Of a DNA stretch of 41,472 nt, positions 34,140-41,472 are shown piece by piece; position 1 is the stretch's first letter; every line of letters starts with the position of its first letter. The position numbers and the translations under genes were made by a program. This DNA is from an uncultured Bacteroidota bacterium (GTDB taxonomy: Bacteria; Bacteroidota; Bacteroidia; Bacteroidales; P3). The notes beneath the pieces were generated by a model. That model made no database searches. It saw only the letters and a list, made by a program, of their open reading frames with translations, and was not told the origin of the DNA. The DNA lies in the NCBI GenBank assembly GCA_902778925.1, contig CACYZN010000022.1:1-41472 (forward strand), written 5' to 3'.

Positions 34140-35099
34140 TTAAAGCATCTTGTCGCCCGAAGCGAGGAGCGAGTCAATAATCTGGTCGGTACTTATACCT
34201 TCGGCCTCGGCATAGTAGTTGCGCACTATGCGGTGGCGCAGCACGTTGTGGGCCACGGCGCGCACATCTTCTATATCGGGCGAATACTTGCCGTGCATGG
34301 CGGCAAAGCTCTTGGCACCCATAATGAGGTACTGCGAGGCACGCGGGCCGGCACCCCACGAGATATACTTGTTGCCACCCACGGCGGGGCGAGTCGCTCC
34401 GACAAGGCGCACGGCATACTCCACCACGTTGTCGGCCACAGGCATGCGGCGTATGGAGTGCTGCACAGCCATAATCTCGTCGGCCGAAAGCACGGTCTGC
34501 ACCTCGGCAGTCTGATCCACGGTGGTCTGCTTCACGATGTCGACCTCCTCCTGAAACGAGGGGTAGTCGAGGCGCACGTTGAACATGAAGCGGTCGAGCT
34601 GGGCTTCAGGCAGCGGATAGGTGCCTTCCTGCTCGATGGGGTTCTGCGTAGCCAACACGAAGAAAGGAGCCGGCAGGGCATAGCTCTTGCCGCTCACGGT
34701 GACCGACTTCTCCTGCATGGCCTCGAGCAATGCAGCCTGGGTCTTGGGAGGTGTGCGGTTTATCTCGTCGGCCAGGACGATACCTGCAAAGACCGGACCT
34801 TTGATGAAGCGGAACTGGCGGCTCTCGTCGAGTATCTCGCTACCGGTGATGTCGCTCGGCATGAGGTCGGGGGTGAACTGGATGCGGCTGAAGGTGAGGC
34901 CCAGAGCTTTGCTGAGAGTATTTACCATAAGGGTCTTGGCCAAACCGGGCACACCGAGCAGCAGGCAGTGGCCACCGGTAAACACCGACAGCAACAGGCT
35001 GTCCACGGCCTCGTGCTGGCCAACTATCACCTTCCCTATTTCACTCTTCAGCGTATTGTATTTCTCAACCAGCTGGTCGAGCTGTTCTTTGTCGGTCAT
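34140..35099 (-). CDS. MoxR-family AAA+ ATPase
   Basis: A 319-residue cytosolic AAA+ ATPase of the MoxR/AAA_3 type. Walker A is GVPGLAKT, Walker B is GIVLADEIN, sensor 1 is VLATQNPIEQEGTYPLPEAQLDRF (read in parts), and a C-terminal lid holds VGATRPAV and WGAGPRASQYL. Family members act as chaperones that insert cofactors or mature VWA-domain proteins. Here the usual DUF58 and VWA (BatA/BatB) partner genes are absent. The neighbours are a SurA-like chaperone 4 nt upstream and the unknown exported protein 6 nt downstream. Confidence 0.94.
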   Translation of the reverse strand: MTDKEQLDQLVEKYNTLKSEIGKVIVGQHEAVDSLLLSVFTGGHCLLLGVPGLAKTLMVNTLSKALGLTFSRIQFTPDLMPSDITGSEILDESRQFRFIKGPVFAGIVLADEINRTPPKTQAALLEAMQEKSVTVSGKSYALPAPFFVLATQNPIEQEGTYPLPEAQLDRFMFNVRLDYPSFQEEVDIVKQTTVDQTAEVQTVLSADEIMAVQHSIRRMPVADNVVEYAVRLVGATRPAVGGNKYISWGAGPRASQYLIMGAKSFAAMHGKYSPDIEDVRAVAHNVLRHRIVRNYYAEAEGISTDQIIDSLLASGDKML

Positions 35100-35103
35100 A
35101 CTA

Positions 35104-36438
35104 TTACTTTAGGTTTTCAAACACACAGTCTTTGTATTCGTCGCTCAGGCGGATATAGGTAATCGAGGCCTGATGGCGGGCCCACTCGGCCAGTTTGCGC
35201 TGGCGGGCGGCGGCCAGGGCGGCGTTGTAGATATTGTCGTAGTCGTCGGTGAGGTTGGCGCGGTGGGCGGGATAGACCTTATCGAGCCGCACCAGGCGGT
35301 AGGCGCTGTGGTTATCGGCCGTCTTCATGGCAGTGGCGTTGCTCACCTGTCCTTCCGACATGCCGGTAATACCCACGTTGTAGTAGCTCTCGTCGATGGC
35401 GGCCTTGTCGAAGCGCGGTGTGCCGTCGGTCTTGTTGGTGGCCTTGCCGCCCTGTTTGGCGTTGGCGGCCGTGCTATAGCGGCGCGCTGCGTCGGCGAAG
35501 GTGATGTGACCGGCACGTATCTCGTCGGCTATGCTATCAAGCTTCATACGGGCCTGCAGCATATCCTCGCCCGACACCTGCGGCGTGATAAGAATGTGGC
35601 GTGCATTGACAGTATTGCCACGACGTTCGATAAGCTGTATGATGTGGAAGCCGAACTGTGTCTCCACAATGGGCGACACTTCGCCGGGCTTCAGTGCGAA
35701 GGCAGCCGACTCGAACTCACTCACCATCTCGCCGCGCGAGAAGAAGCCCAGTTCGCCGCCTTTCTTGGCCGAGCCCGGGTCTTGTGAATAGAGGGTCGCC
35801 AGCATGGAAAACTTCTCTCCCTGCAACACACGCTCGCGCAACTCGGCCAACTGGGTGCGCACGCGGTCGCGCTCCACCTCGTTGATAGTAGGTTCTATCA
35901 CTATCTCCGACAGCTCGTAGCGCTCGGGCATCATGGGCAGACTGTCGGCCTCGATGGAGGCGAAGTAGTCGTTTACCTCACGCGGCGTTATTGTCACCGA
36001 CTCGGTAAGCTGGTACTGCGCGCGGCCGGCGAGCATCATATTGCGTATCATGCGCTCATACTGTTCCTTCAGCTCGTCGTAGGTGAAGCCTGTAGCCTCG
36101 CGCAGAGCCTCGCGGGTGCCGTACTGCCGCAGGTCGTTCTTGAGGTAGTACTGCACATTTTGGTTCACCTCGTCGTCGGTAACCTCGATGCTGTCCACCT
36201 CACCCTTGTGTATAAGTAGTTGGTTGAGGATAAGATTCTCGAGTATGGCGCAGCGGTTCTTCTGTGCATCGGCCACGCCCTGGCGCATACGCACCTGGGC
36301 GTAGGAGCGCTCTATGTCGGAGTACTTCACTATGTTGCGGCCTACCACTGCGGCCACGCCGTCGACCACCGTTTCTTGCTGTGCAGCCAAAGGCAACGTC
36401 GAGGCCACTAAGGCTGCTGCTATCAATAGTTTCTTCAT
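35104..36438 (-). CDS. surA: SurA-like periplasmic peptidyl-prolyl isomerase with two parvulin domains
   Basis: A 444-residue exported folding factor for outer-membrane proteins (signal MKKLLIAAALVASTLPLAAQ). A SurA N-terminal helical domain (about 22-170, with VDGVAAVVGRNIVKYSDIE) precedes two PpiC rotamase domains. The first (about 175-280) shows YSQDPGSAKKGGELGFFSRGEMVSEFE in parts. The second (about 285-385) shows ARHILITPQVS and a Lys/Thr-rich insertion. A C-terminal helix closes the chaperone module. It is third of three related proteins encoded in a row. Confidence 0.92.
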   Translation of the reverse strand: MKKLLIAAALVASTLPLAAQQETVVDGVAAVVGRNIVKYSDIERSYAQVRMRQGVADAQKNRCAILENLILNQLLIHKGEVDSIEVTDDEVNQNVQYYLKNDLRQYGTREALREATGFTYDELKEQYERMIRNMMLAGRAQYQLTESVTITPREVNDYFASIEADSLPMMPERYELSEIVIEPTINEVERDRVRTQLAELRERVLQGEKFSMLATLYSQDPGSAKKGGELGFFSRGEMVSEFESAAFALKPGEVSPIVETQFGFHIIQLIERRGNTVNARHILITPQVSGEDMLQARMKLDSIADEIRAGHITFADAARRYSTAANAKQGGKATNKTDGTPRFDKAAIDESYYNVGITGMSEGQVSNATAMKTADNHSAYRLVRLDKVYPAHRANLTDDYDNIYNAALAAARQRKLAEWARHQASITYIRLSDEYKDCVFENLK

Positions 36439-36447
36439 CTTCCTTTG

Positions 36448-37287
36448 TTACTTGCGTGTGATATATCCACCGCGCTCGGCCTCGGCCATGAGGTCGTCCT
36501 GCAGCTTGGCCAGCAGTTCGGTCTTGCGGTGATTTAGTATAATAGCCTTTATATTCTCCCGCTGCAGCTCGAGCGGAGCGATCTCGTCGCTTATCTTGTA
36601 GTCCACAATGCGCACGTAGTAGCGCAGCGAGTCGTCCTGCAGGGTGATGCTTCTGTTTTGCTTCAGGTACATGCTTTCATTGTATGTAGTGATAGGCACC
36701 ACGGTCTGCAGCGTGTAGAATGGTATCCAACTGTCGATGTCGTAGTAGCCCTGCAGGTGGTAGCGTGAAGCCAGCTCCTCGAGGTCTACCACGTCGGCCT
36801 CCTGGAAGTTGCGACGGGCCACTATGGCCTTCAACTTGGCGTCGATAGGCGACTTGAGGGGCGCCATAACGTAGGTAGCCTTGACAATGGGGTTCTTGAG
36901 CAGGAACTCGTCCTGGTGCGAGCTGTAGTATTCTTCCACCTGATAGTCCGACACGGCAGTATCGAGCAGCTGTTTCACAATCTGCTGCTCGTAGGTGTAG
37001 GTGAGCAGACTCTTGCGGTAGAGGTCCAGCTGGCGGCTGAAGTCCTGCTTCACATTCTTCTCGGCCTTGTCTAGCATCACGGTCTGGCGTATCCACTGGT
37101 CGACATAGTTTGCCACTATAGCCACGCTGTCGTCGTGCGCCACACCCTCGCCTACCAGTCCCTTCAGGTCGCTCTGCCTGAGCTCGTGGCCATAGACGCT
37201 GGCCACCAAGGGCGACTCGTCGACGGGCTGCCGGCAGGCTGCCACGGTGAGCAGGAGTATACTAAAAAGCCACGTCTTTGAGGACAT
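36448..37287 (-). CDS. SurA-N-like lipoprotein without a recognisable rotamase domain
   Basis: A 279-residue predicted lipoprotein (lipobox LLTVAAC, Cys18). Its helical body resembles the chaperone part of SurA/PpiD (LVASVYGHELRQSDLKGLV, DQWIRQTVMLDKAEKN), but I see no parvulin core such as ARHIL or GGELGxF. Bacteroidales often encode such a middle gene between two isomerases. The start is unclear: the ATG at 37287 gives a clean signal peptide and overlaps the upstream gene by 26 nt, while the ATG at 37305 would add six residues. A holdase role for outer-membrane proteins is inferred from neighbours. Confidence 0.8.
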   Translation of the reverse strand: MSSKTWLFSILLLTVAACRQPVDESPLVASVYGHELRQSDLKGLVGEGVAHDDSVAIVANYVDQWIRQTVMLDKAEKNVKQDFSRQLDLYRKSLLTYTYEQQIVKQLLDTAVSDYQVEEYYSSHQDEFLLKNPIVKATYVMAPLKSPIDAKLKAIVARRNFQEADVVDLEELASRYHLQGYYDIDSWIPFYTLQTVVPITTYNESMYLKQNRSITLQDDSLRYYVRIVDYKISDEIAPLELQRENIKAIILNHRKTELLAKLQDDLMAEAERGGYITRK

Positions 37288-39310
37288 CGCGATGTATCTT
37301 GACATTGTACTTCTCGCGCAGGCTGCTGTTGAGGTTGCGTTCCACCTCGTTCTGGTACTCGTTGAGGTAGTAGCCGCGTGCTTCGAGCTGTGTCTTGAGG
37401 GTGCGGGGCATCACCTCCTCCACCACCACGGCACGGTAGCCGTTGCCGCGGGGGGCGATGTATACGCCACGCTGCCACTGACCTTCGTCGAGCACCTGCT
37501 GGCGGGTACGTTCCACGAGGTCCACCTTCACCTTGACGGCCTTCTTGTCGACGTTCTTGCCGATGGCCTTGTCGAGGTTCTCTTTCATGGCCGAGCTGCC
37601 TATTTTCTTCTTCAGCGCCTTGTCGAGCACCTTCTGCACCTTGGCGCGGGTGATGAGGCTGCTGTCGGCGATGTCGAGCACGACGATGCGGGCCCGCTCG
37701 TGCCAGAAGTAGACCGAGTCGGATGGGTTGTCGAGGCGCTTGGTGACGCTGGTGCGTGCATAGAAGTCGGCAAAGCCGGTGCTGTCGTATATGGCCTTCG
37801 ACCAGATCATCTTGTCGTTATAGTCGAAAATCATCAGTCCGCGGCGGTAGTCCTCGACCAGCGCAGCGAAGTCTGGATTCTCGCGCTCGAGCTGACTGTC
37901 GGCATAGACGACAACCACGCTGTCGATGAAGGCGTCGAGATGACGGCGCACATAGAGCTTCTTGTCGACGAAGTCTTGCAGCTTTTGGTGCTTCTGTATG
38001 TACGTGGCCAAGTCGACGGCGTTGTAGGTGCGGCCGGGCACTGCCACCAGCGGACGCAGGTCGGTGAGGCTGGGCATGGTACCTTTCCAACGGCCACCGA
38101 ACACCGAGTCGGGCAGCTGGGCTTCCAGCTCGGCGGTCGAGGCCATGAAGGTGCGGCCCTTGCGGTCGGCGGGCACCACGGTGTAGTCCACCACGCCGTA
38201 CTTCTTGCGGCAGCTGGTGGCGAAGGCCTTGCGCGAGGCGTCGCCGCGCTGGTCACGGGTCATGCGCTGTTTGTAGTAGTCCTTCATCTCGTCGAACGAG
38301 GCCAGCGTATCCTTGCGTATCAGCTTCACGATGTGCCAACCGTACTGCGTGTGGAAAGGCTGCGACACCTCGCCCATGCGCATGGTGCTTATCTTGTCGA
38401 CATACTCTTGTGGCAGACTGGAGAGGCTGGCGTCGGCCATCAGGCCACCGTTGTCGCGCGTGGTGCGGTCGTCGCTGCTGCGGGCCACCTCCTCGAAGGG
38501 GACGCCGGCCTGCAGCTTGCCGTACAGCAGGTTGATGCGGTCGTGGCCCACCAGGGTGTCGCGGTTGCCAATCCAGATATGGGCCATATCGACGCGGCCA
38601 TGCAACGGCACGCGGTCGAGCAGCTTGATGATGTGGTAGCCGAAGCGGGTACGCACGGGCTGGCTCACCTCGCCGGGGCGCAGTGCGTAGGCGGCACTCT
38701 CGAAGGGGTAGACCATGTCGAACACCGAGAAGTAGCCGAGATCGCCCTCGTTGGGGCGGGCCTGTGCGCCGGGATTGCGGCGCTGCTCTTCCTCGGTAGC
38801 CACGGCGAAGAAGTCCTCGCCCGAGACTATGCGCGAGCGCAGCATGGCGGCGCGGTTGTAGGCCGCCAGGGTGTCGTCGGGCATGGCGTCGGGGCTGCAC
38901 CGCACCAGTATGTGGGCGGCGTGGAGCGAGTAGTGGTTGCGGCCATAGGCCTCGCGCAGCAGGTAGTCGAGCACCGTCGAGTCTATGAGGTAGGGGGCGG
39001 CCAATTCGCTACGGTATTTGGCCAGCTCGTCGCGCAGGGACTTCACGGTGTCGAGGCCCATGCTCTGGGCGTCGAGCATCTTGGAGCGGAAGGTGGCGTA
39101 GAGGTCAATGTACTCGTCGAGGGCTTTGCGGCGCTCGGCCTTGGTGGCGTCCTTGGCCATGCGGCTGCCTACGCTGACGTCGAACTCGTGCATGAACTGC
39201 GAGCGCGTCACCTTCTCGTTGCCGATTTCCATCAGCACGGGGTCGGTCTGGGCAAACAGCGAGCACTGGAAAGCCAAAGCCACTGCGGCCAACAATATCT
39301 TTTTCTTCAT
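37262..39310 (-). CDS. Large PpiC-type peptidyl-prolyl isomerase
   Basis: A 682-residue exported protein (signal MKKKILLAAVALAFQCSLFAQ). A SurA/PpiD-like helical region (about 22-125) precedes two parvulin domains. The first (about 128-235) shows AAHILVRCSPDA, GDLGYFSVFDMVYPFE and GYHIIKLLDR; the second (about 238-340) shows MAHIWIGN, DNGGLMADASL and GWHIVKLI. A long C-terminal half (about 345-682) resembles further chaperone helices and carries a Lys-rich stretch near residue 600. It acts in the periplasm on outer-membrane or T9SS clients. It follows guaB by 53 nt, a gap filled largely by 15-bp tandem repeats. Confidence 0.92.
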   Translation of the reverse strand: MKKKILLAAVALAFQCSLFAQTDPVLMEIGNEKVTRSQFMHEFDVSVGSRMAKDATKAERRKALDEYIDLYATFRSKMLDAQSMGLDTVKSLRDELAKYRSELAAPYLIDSTVLDYLLREAYGRNHYSLHAAHILVRCSPDAMPDDTLAAYNRAAMLRSRIVSGEDFFAVATEEEQRRNPGAQARPNEGDLGYFSVFDMVYPFESAAYALRPGEVSQPVRTRFGYHIIKLLDRVPLHGRVDMAHIWIGNRDTLVGHDRINLLYGKLQAGVPFEEVARSSDDRTTRDNGGLMADASLSSLPQEYVDKISTMRMGEVSQPFHTQYGWHIVKLIRKDTLASFDEMKDYYKQRMTRDQRGDASRKAFATSCRKKYGVVDYTVVPADRKGRTFMASTAELEAQLPDSVFGGRWKGTMPSLTDLRPLVAVPGRTYNAVDLATYIQKHQKLQDFVDKKLYVRRHLDAFIDSVVVVYADSQLERENPDFAALVEDYRRGLMIFDYNDKMIWSKAIYDSTGFADFYARTSVTKRLDNPSDSVYFWHERARIVVLDIADSSLITRAKVQKVLDKALKKKIGSSAMKENLDKAIGKNVDKKAVKVKVDLVERTRQQVLDEGQWQRGVYIAPRGNGYRAVVVEEVMPRTLKTQLEARGYYLNEYQNEVERNLNSSLREKYNVKIHRDVLKDVAF

Positions 39311-39325
39311 GTCTACTCTACTTAT

Positions 39326-39355
39326 CTACTTAACTACTGTCTACTTAACTACTGT
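39326..39355. repeat. Two 15-bp tandem repeats between guaB and the isomerase gene
   Basis: CTACTTAACTACTGT occurs twice in a row, with partial CTACTTA units on the left and CTATT on the right. It occupies the leader between guaB and the downstream gene on the minus strand. Confidence 0.8.
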
Positions 39356-39363
39356 CTATTAGA

Positions 39364-40836
39364 TTATCTGCTGTAGTTCGGGGCCTCGCGGGTGATGGCT
39401 ATGTCGTGTGGATGGCTCTCGGTGCGGCCTGCGTCGGTGATGCGTATGAACTTGGCCTTCTGCAGGTCGGTGATGGTGGCGCTACCGGTGTAGCCCATGC
39501 CGGCCTTGAGGCCGCCGACGAGTTGGTAGAGCACCTCGCTGAGGGTGCCTTTGTAGGGCACACGTCCCACGACGCCTTCGGGCACGAGCTTCTTGGCGTC
39601 GGTCTCCTTGTCCTGGAAGTAGCGGTCCTTGGAGCCGCTCTGCATGGCCTCGAGCGAACCCATGCCGCGGTAGCTCTTGAACTTGCGGCCTTCGAAGATG
39701 ATGGTCTCGCCCGGAGCCTCGTCGACGCCGGCCACAAGGCTGCCTACCATGACGCTGTGGGCGCCGGCGGCGAGGGCCTTGACCACATCGCCGCTGTAGC
39801 GTATGCCGCCGTCGGCTATGATGGGCACGTCGTAGCCTTTCTGCTTCAGGGCGCCGGCCACCTCGCAGATGGCGGTGAGCTGGGGCACGCCGATGCCGGC
39901 CACGATGCGGGTCGAGCAGATGCTTCCGGGGCCGATGCCGACCTTGATGGCGTCGGCGCCGGCTTCGGCCAGCATCAGGGCGGCGTCGCCGGTGGCTATG
40001 TTGCCCACCACGACGTCGATGTCGCTGTATTTCTCTTTCACCTTCTTCAGGGCCTCGACCACGCGGATGCTGTGGCCGTGGGCGGTGTCGATGACGATGG
40101 CGTCGGCACCGGCGCGCACCAGCGCGTCGACGCGGTCCATCATGTCGGGCGTGATGCCCACGCCGGCGGCCACGCGCAGACGGCCGTTGCTGTCCTTGCA
40201 GGCGTTGGGGCGCTCCTTGGTCTTGATGATGTCGCGATAGGTGATGAGGCCCATGAACTGGCCCTCCTTGTTCACCACCGGCAGCTTCTCGATCTTGTGC
40301 TGCTGCAGTATGTCGGTGGCTTCGGCAAAGGTGGTGCCCTCGTGGGTGGTGATGAGCTTGGTAATCATGATCTCGCTCAGGGGGCGCTCCATGTCGCGCT
40401 CGAAGCGCAGGTCGCGGTTGGTCACCATGCCTATGAGCATGCGGTTGTCGTCGACGATGGGAATGCCGCCTATACCGTACTCCTCCATCAGGTGCAGGGC
40501 GTCTTTCACCTTGGCGTCCTTCTTGAGGGTGATGGGGTCGATGATCATGCCGTTCTCGGCACGTTTCACCTTGCGCACCTCGTTGGCCTGGCGCTCGATG
40601 CTCATGTTCTTGTGCAGCACGCCGATGCCGCCCTCCTGGGCCATGCCTATGGCCATGGCCGCCTCGGTCACCGTGTCCATGGCGGCCGACACAAGGGGCG
40701 TGTTGAGGGTGATGCGCTTCGAGAAGCGCGACGCTACCGTAACCTCGCGGGGAAGCACGGCCGAATAAGCTGGGACGAGCAGCACGTCGTCGTAAGTGAG
40801 GCCTTCGCCGATAAACTTAGTGGTGTCTGTATACAT
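39364..40836 (-). CDS. guaB: Inosine-5'-monophosphate dehydrogenase
   Basis: Oxidises IMP to XMP with NAD, the rate-limiting step to GTP. The 490-residue enzyme has its catalytic TIM barrel interrupted by two CBS domains (about 95-205: [23 protein letters not shown] and [29 protein letters not shown] in parts). The catalytic cysteine lies in GPGSICSTR, the phosphate loop follows ([11 protein letters not shown]), and the flap includes [11 protein letters not shown]. Length is normal. It opens a seven-gene minus-strand run and has the best promoter in the window. Confidence 0.98.
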   Translation of the reverse strand: MYTDTTKFIGEGLTYDDVLLVPAYSAVLPREVTVASRFSKRITLNTPLVSAAMDTVTEAAMAIGMAQEGGIGVLHKNMSIERQANEVRKVKRAENGMIIDPITLKKDAKVKDALHLMEEYGIGGIPIVDDNRMLIGMVTNRDLRFERDMERPLSEIMITKLITTHEGTTFAEATDILQQHKIEKLPVVNKEGQFMGLITYRDIIKTKERPNACKDSNGRLRVAAGVGITPDMMDRVDALVRAGADAIVIDTAHGHSIRVVEALKKVKEKYSDIDVVVGNIATGDAALMLAEAGADAIKVGIGPGSICSTRIVAGIGVPQLTAICEVAGALKQKGYDVPIIADGGIRYSGDVVKALAAGAHSVMVGSLVAGVDEAPGETIIFEGRKFKSYRGMGSLEAMQSGSKDRYFQDKETDAKKLVPEGVVGRVPYKGTLSEVLYQLVGGLKAGMGYTGSATITDLQKAKFIRITDAGRTESHPHDIAITREAPNYSR

Positions 40837-40871
40837 AATTGCGCAATGTTTTGTTTCGGTCTAAAATTGTG

Positions 40872-40903
40872 CAAAAATACAACTTTTCCGCGAACTGAGC
40901 AAA
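40872..40903 (-). promoter_or_regulatory. guaB: Promoter of guaB
   Basis: Minus strand TTTG (complement of 40900-40903), exactly 20 nt, then TATTTTTG (complement of 40872-40879). This is a full match to the Bacteroidota sigma-70-type promoter. The start codon is 36 nt downstream. Confidence 0.85.
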
Positions 40904-41054
40904 AAAACTTCTCGGCGAGCCCCGTCGAAGAACCTAATACCCAACAACACAAGACATTGCGGCCGCGCAAATTTTCACTCCTCCTGGCTCCGACCAACGG
41001 CAACCGGGCTTCCCATTCGATGTCGGCACAGCGGCATCTACGCCACGACCACCC

Positions 41055-41472
41055 TCACTGCCTGGCGACGACACGGGAGAGTGTTCCCTTGTCGGTGTGC
41101 ACCAAAAGGAGGTACAGTGCCTGGGGGAGAGACGATATGTCGAGGTCCAGGGCTGTGCTGCGGTGTGCCGGCTGCGCGAGGAGCAGCTCGCCGTGCAGGG
41201 AGTATACCTCGACGGCGGTAATAGCCGCGCTGCAGTCGATATGGAGCGCGCCGGTCGTGGGGTTGGGGCTTACCGTCAGGGCGTCGGGGCCGCCGTCGGG
41301 GGCCTCTACGGCGTTCAGCGCCACCGGCTGCGCCTCGCTCCAAGGCGACCACTGCCGCCAGCGGATGTCCTTACACCGGGCACGCACGTGGAAGACCATG
41401 TCGCTTGCCCCTACCACGTTACCCACTACGGCCTGCGGCAGCGGGCAGTCGACGATGGTGCCGTGGTCGGGG
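41055..41472 (-). CDS. T9SS cargo protein, C-terminal part (5' end off the window)
   Basis: The last 138 residues of a secreted protein; the frame is open to the window edge. The end of a fibronectin-III-like domain (VFHVRARCKDIRWRQWSPWSE) is followed by a linker and a complete type A sorting domain. That domain runs from VSPNPTTGALHI through VEVYSLHGELL and ISSLPQALYLLLV to the basic end RVVARQ. The sorting domain directs export through the type IX system and removal by PorU, which this window also encodes. The main domain lies outside the window. No terminator is evident before the guaB promoter. Confidence 0.85.
   Translation of the reverse strand, partial: PDHGTIVDCPLPQAVVGNVVGASDMVFHVRARCKDIRWRQWSPWSEAQPVALNAVEAPDGGPDALTVSPNPTTGALHIDCSAAITAVEVYSLHGELLLAQPAHRSTALDLDISSLPQALYLLLVHTDKGTLSRVVARQ

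Noticed and set aside
37247-39376. 709-codon open frame on the plus strand
   Set aside because: It is the antisense shadow of the PpiC-type isomerase, caused by high GC codon bias; composition (His, Val, Glu, Gly) is typical of shadows.

Overview
The window reads as a Bacteroidota (order Bacteroidales) chromosome segment of fairly high GC. Several things point there. The promoters match the Bacteroidota pattern (TTTG, about 20 nt, TAnnTTTG), with no obvious Shine-Dalgarno sequences. There are type IX secretion genes (PorU sortase, PorV) and at least two T9SS C-terminal sorting domains. A DUF4838 glycosidase-like protein, a DUF4249-like lipoprotein, FloA/NfeD and a 29-residue HKRKKRLRK-type ribosomal-like protein are also typical. 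A catabolic-looking ornithine carbamoyltransferase and lysine 5,6-aminomutase suggest an anaerobe that ferments amino acids, probably host-associated. I cannot name the genus.

Layout. 1-5097 (+): the end of an ornithine carbamoyltransferase gene, a 20-bp hairpin, then three genes joined by 4-nt overlaps (AspT/YidE-type permease, DUF4838 secreted protein, outer-membrane barrel). 5106-8589 (-): housekeeping unit yggS, yitT-like, rpe, rlmI. 8980-9378 (+): a rhodanese lipoprotein, separated by a bidirectional terminator from an internally duplicated barrel and trigger factor (-). 12108-20008 (-): six tightly packed genes, starting with kamD-kamE-CoA-transferase B and continuing into a small barrel, a large LacZ-like protein that has lost its catalytic glutamates, and a DUF4249-like lipoprotein. 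20215-22989 (-): HU, the 29-aa basic protein, RNase E/G and a GH25 lysozyme. 23210-24179 (-): tRNA-Arg(CCG) and a CPBP protease. 24722-31536 (+): porU-porV-ispF-clpS-nfeD-floA, closed by a strong terminator. 31999-40836 (-): a seven-gene unit guaB, three SurA/PpiC-like chaperones, MoxR ATPase, an unknown cysteine-containing protein and panB, with a near-perfect promoter and a terminator. 41055-41472 (-): the C-terminus of a T9SS cargo protein.

How it fits together. Many genes serve the envelope: periplasmic folding factors, the T9SS sortase and its shuttle protein, outer-membrane barrels and lipoproteins. The points most worth a second look are the catalytically dead LacZ-like protein placed in what looks like one operon with lysine-fermentation genes, and a dispersed palindromic element built from 11-bp units. 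That element occurs three times (8.7, 24.4 and 31.8 kb), and one copy abuts an orphan T9SS sorting-domain fragment. A nested hairpin around the porU start codon and a long hairpin just before the RNase E/G gene are candidate post-transcriptional control sites. No CRISPR array, transposase, integrase or rRNA was seen.
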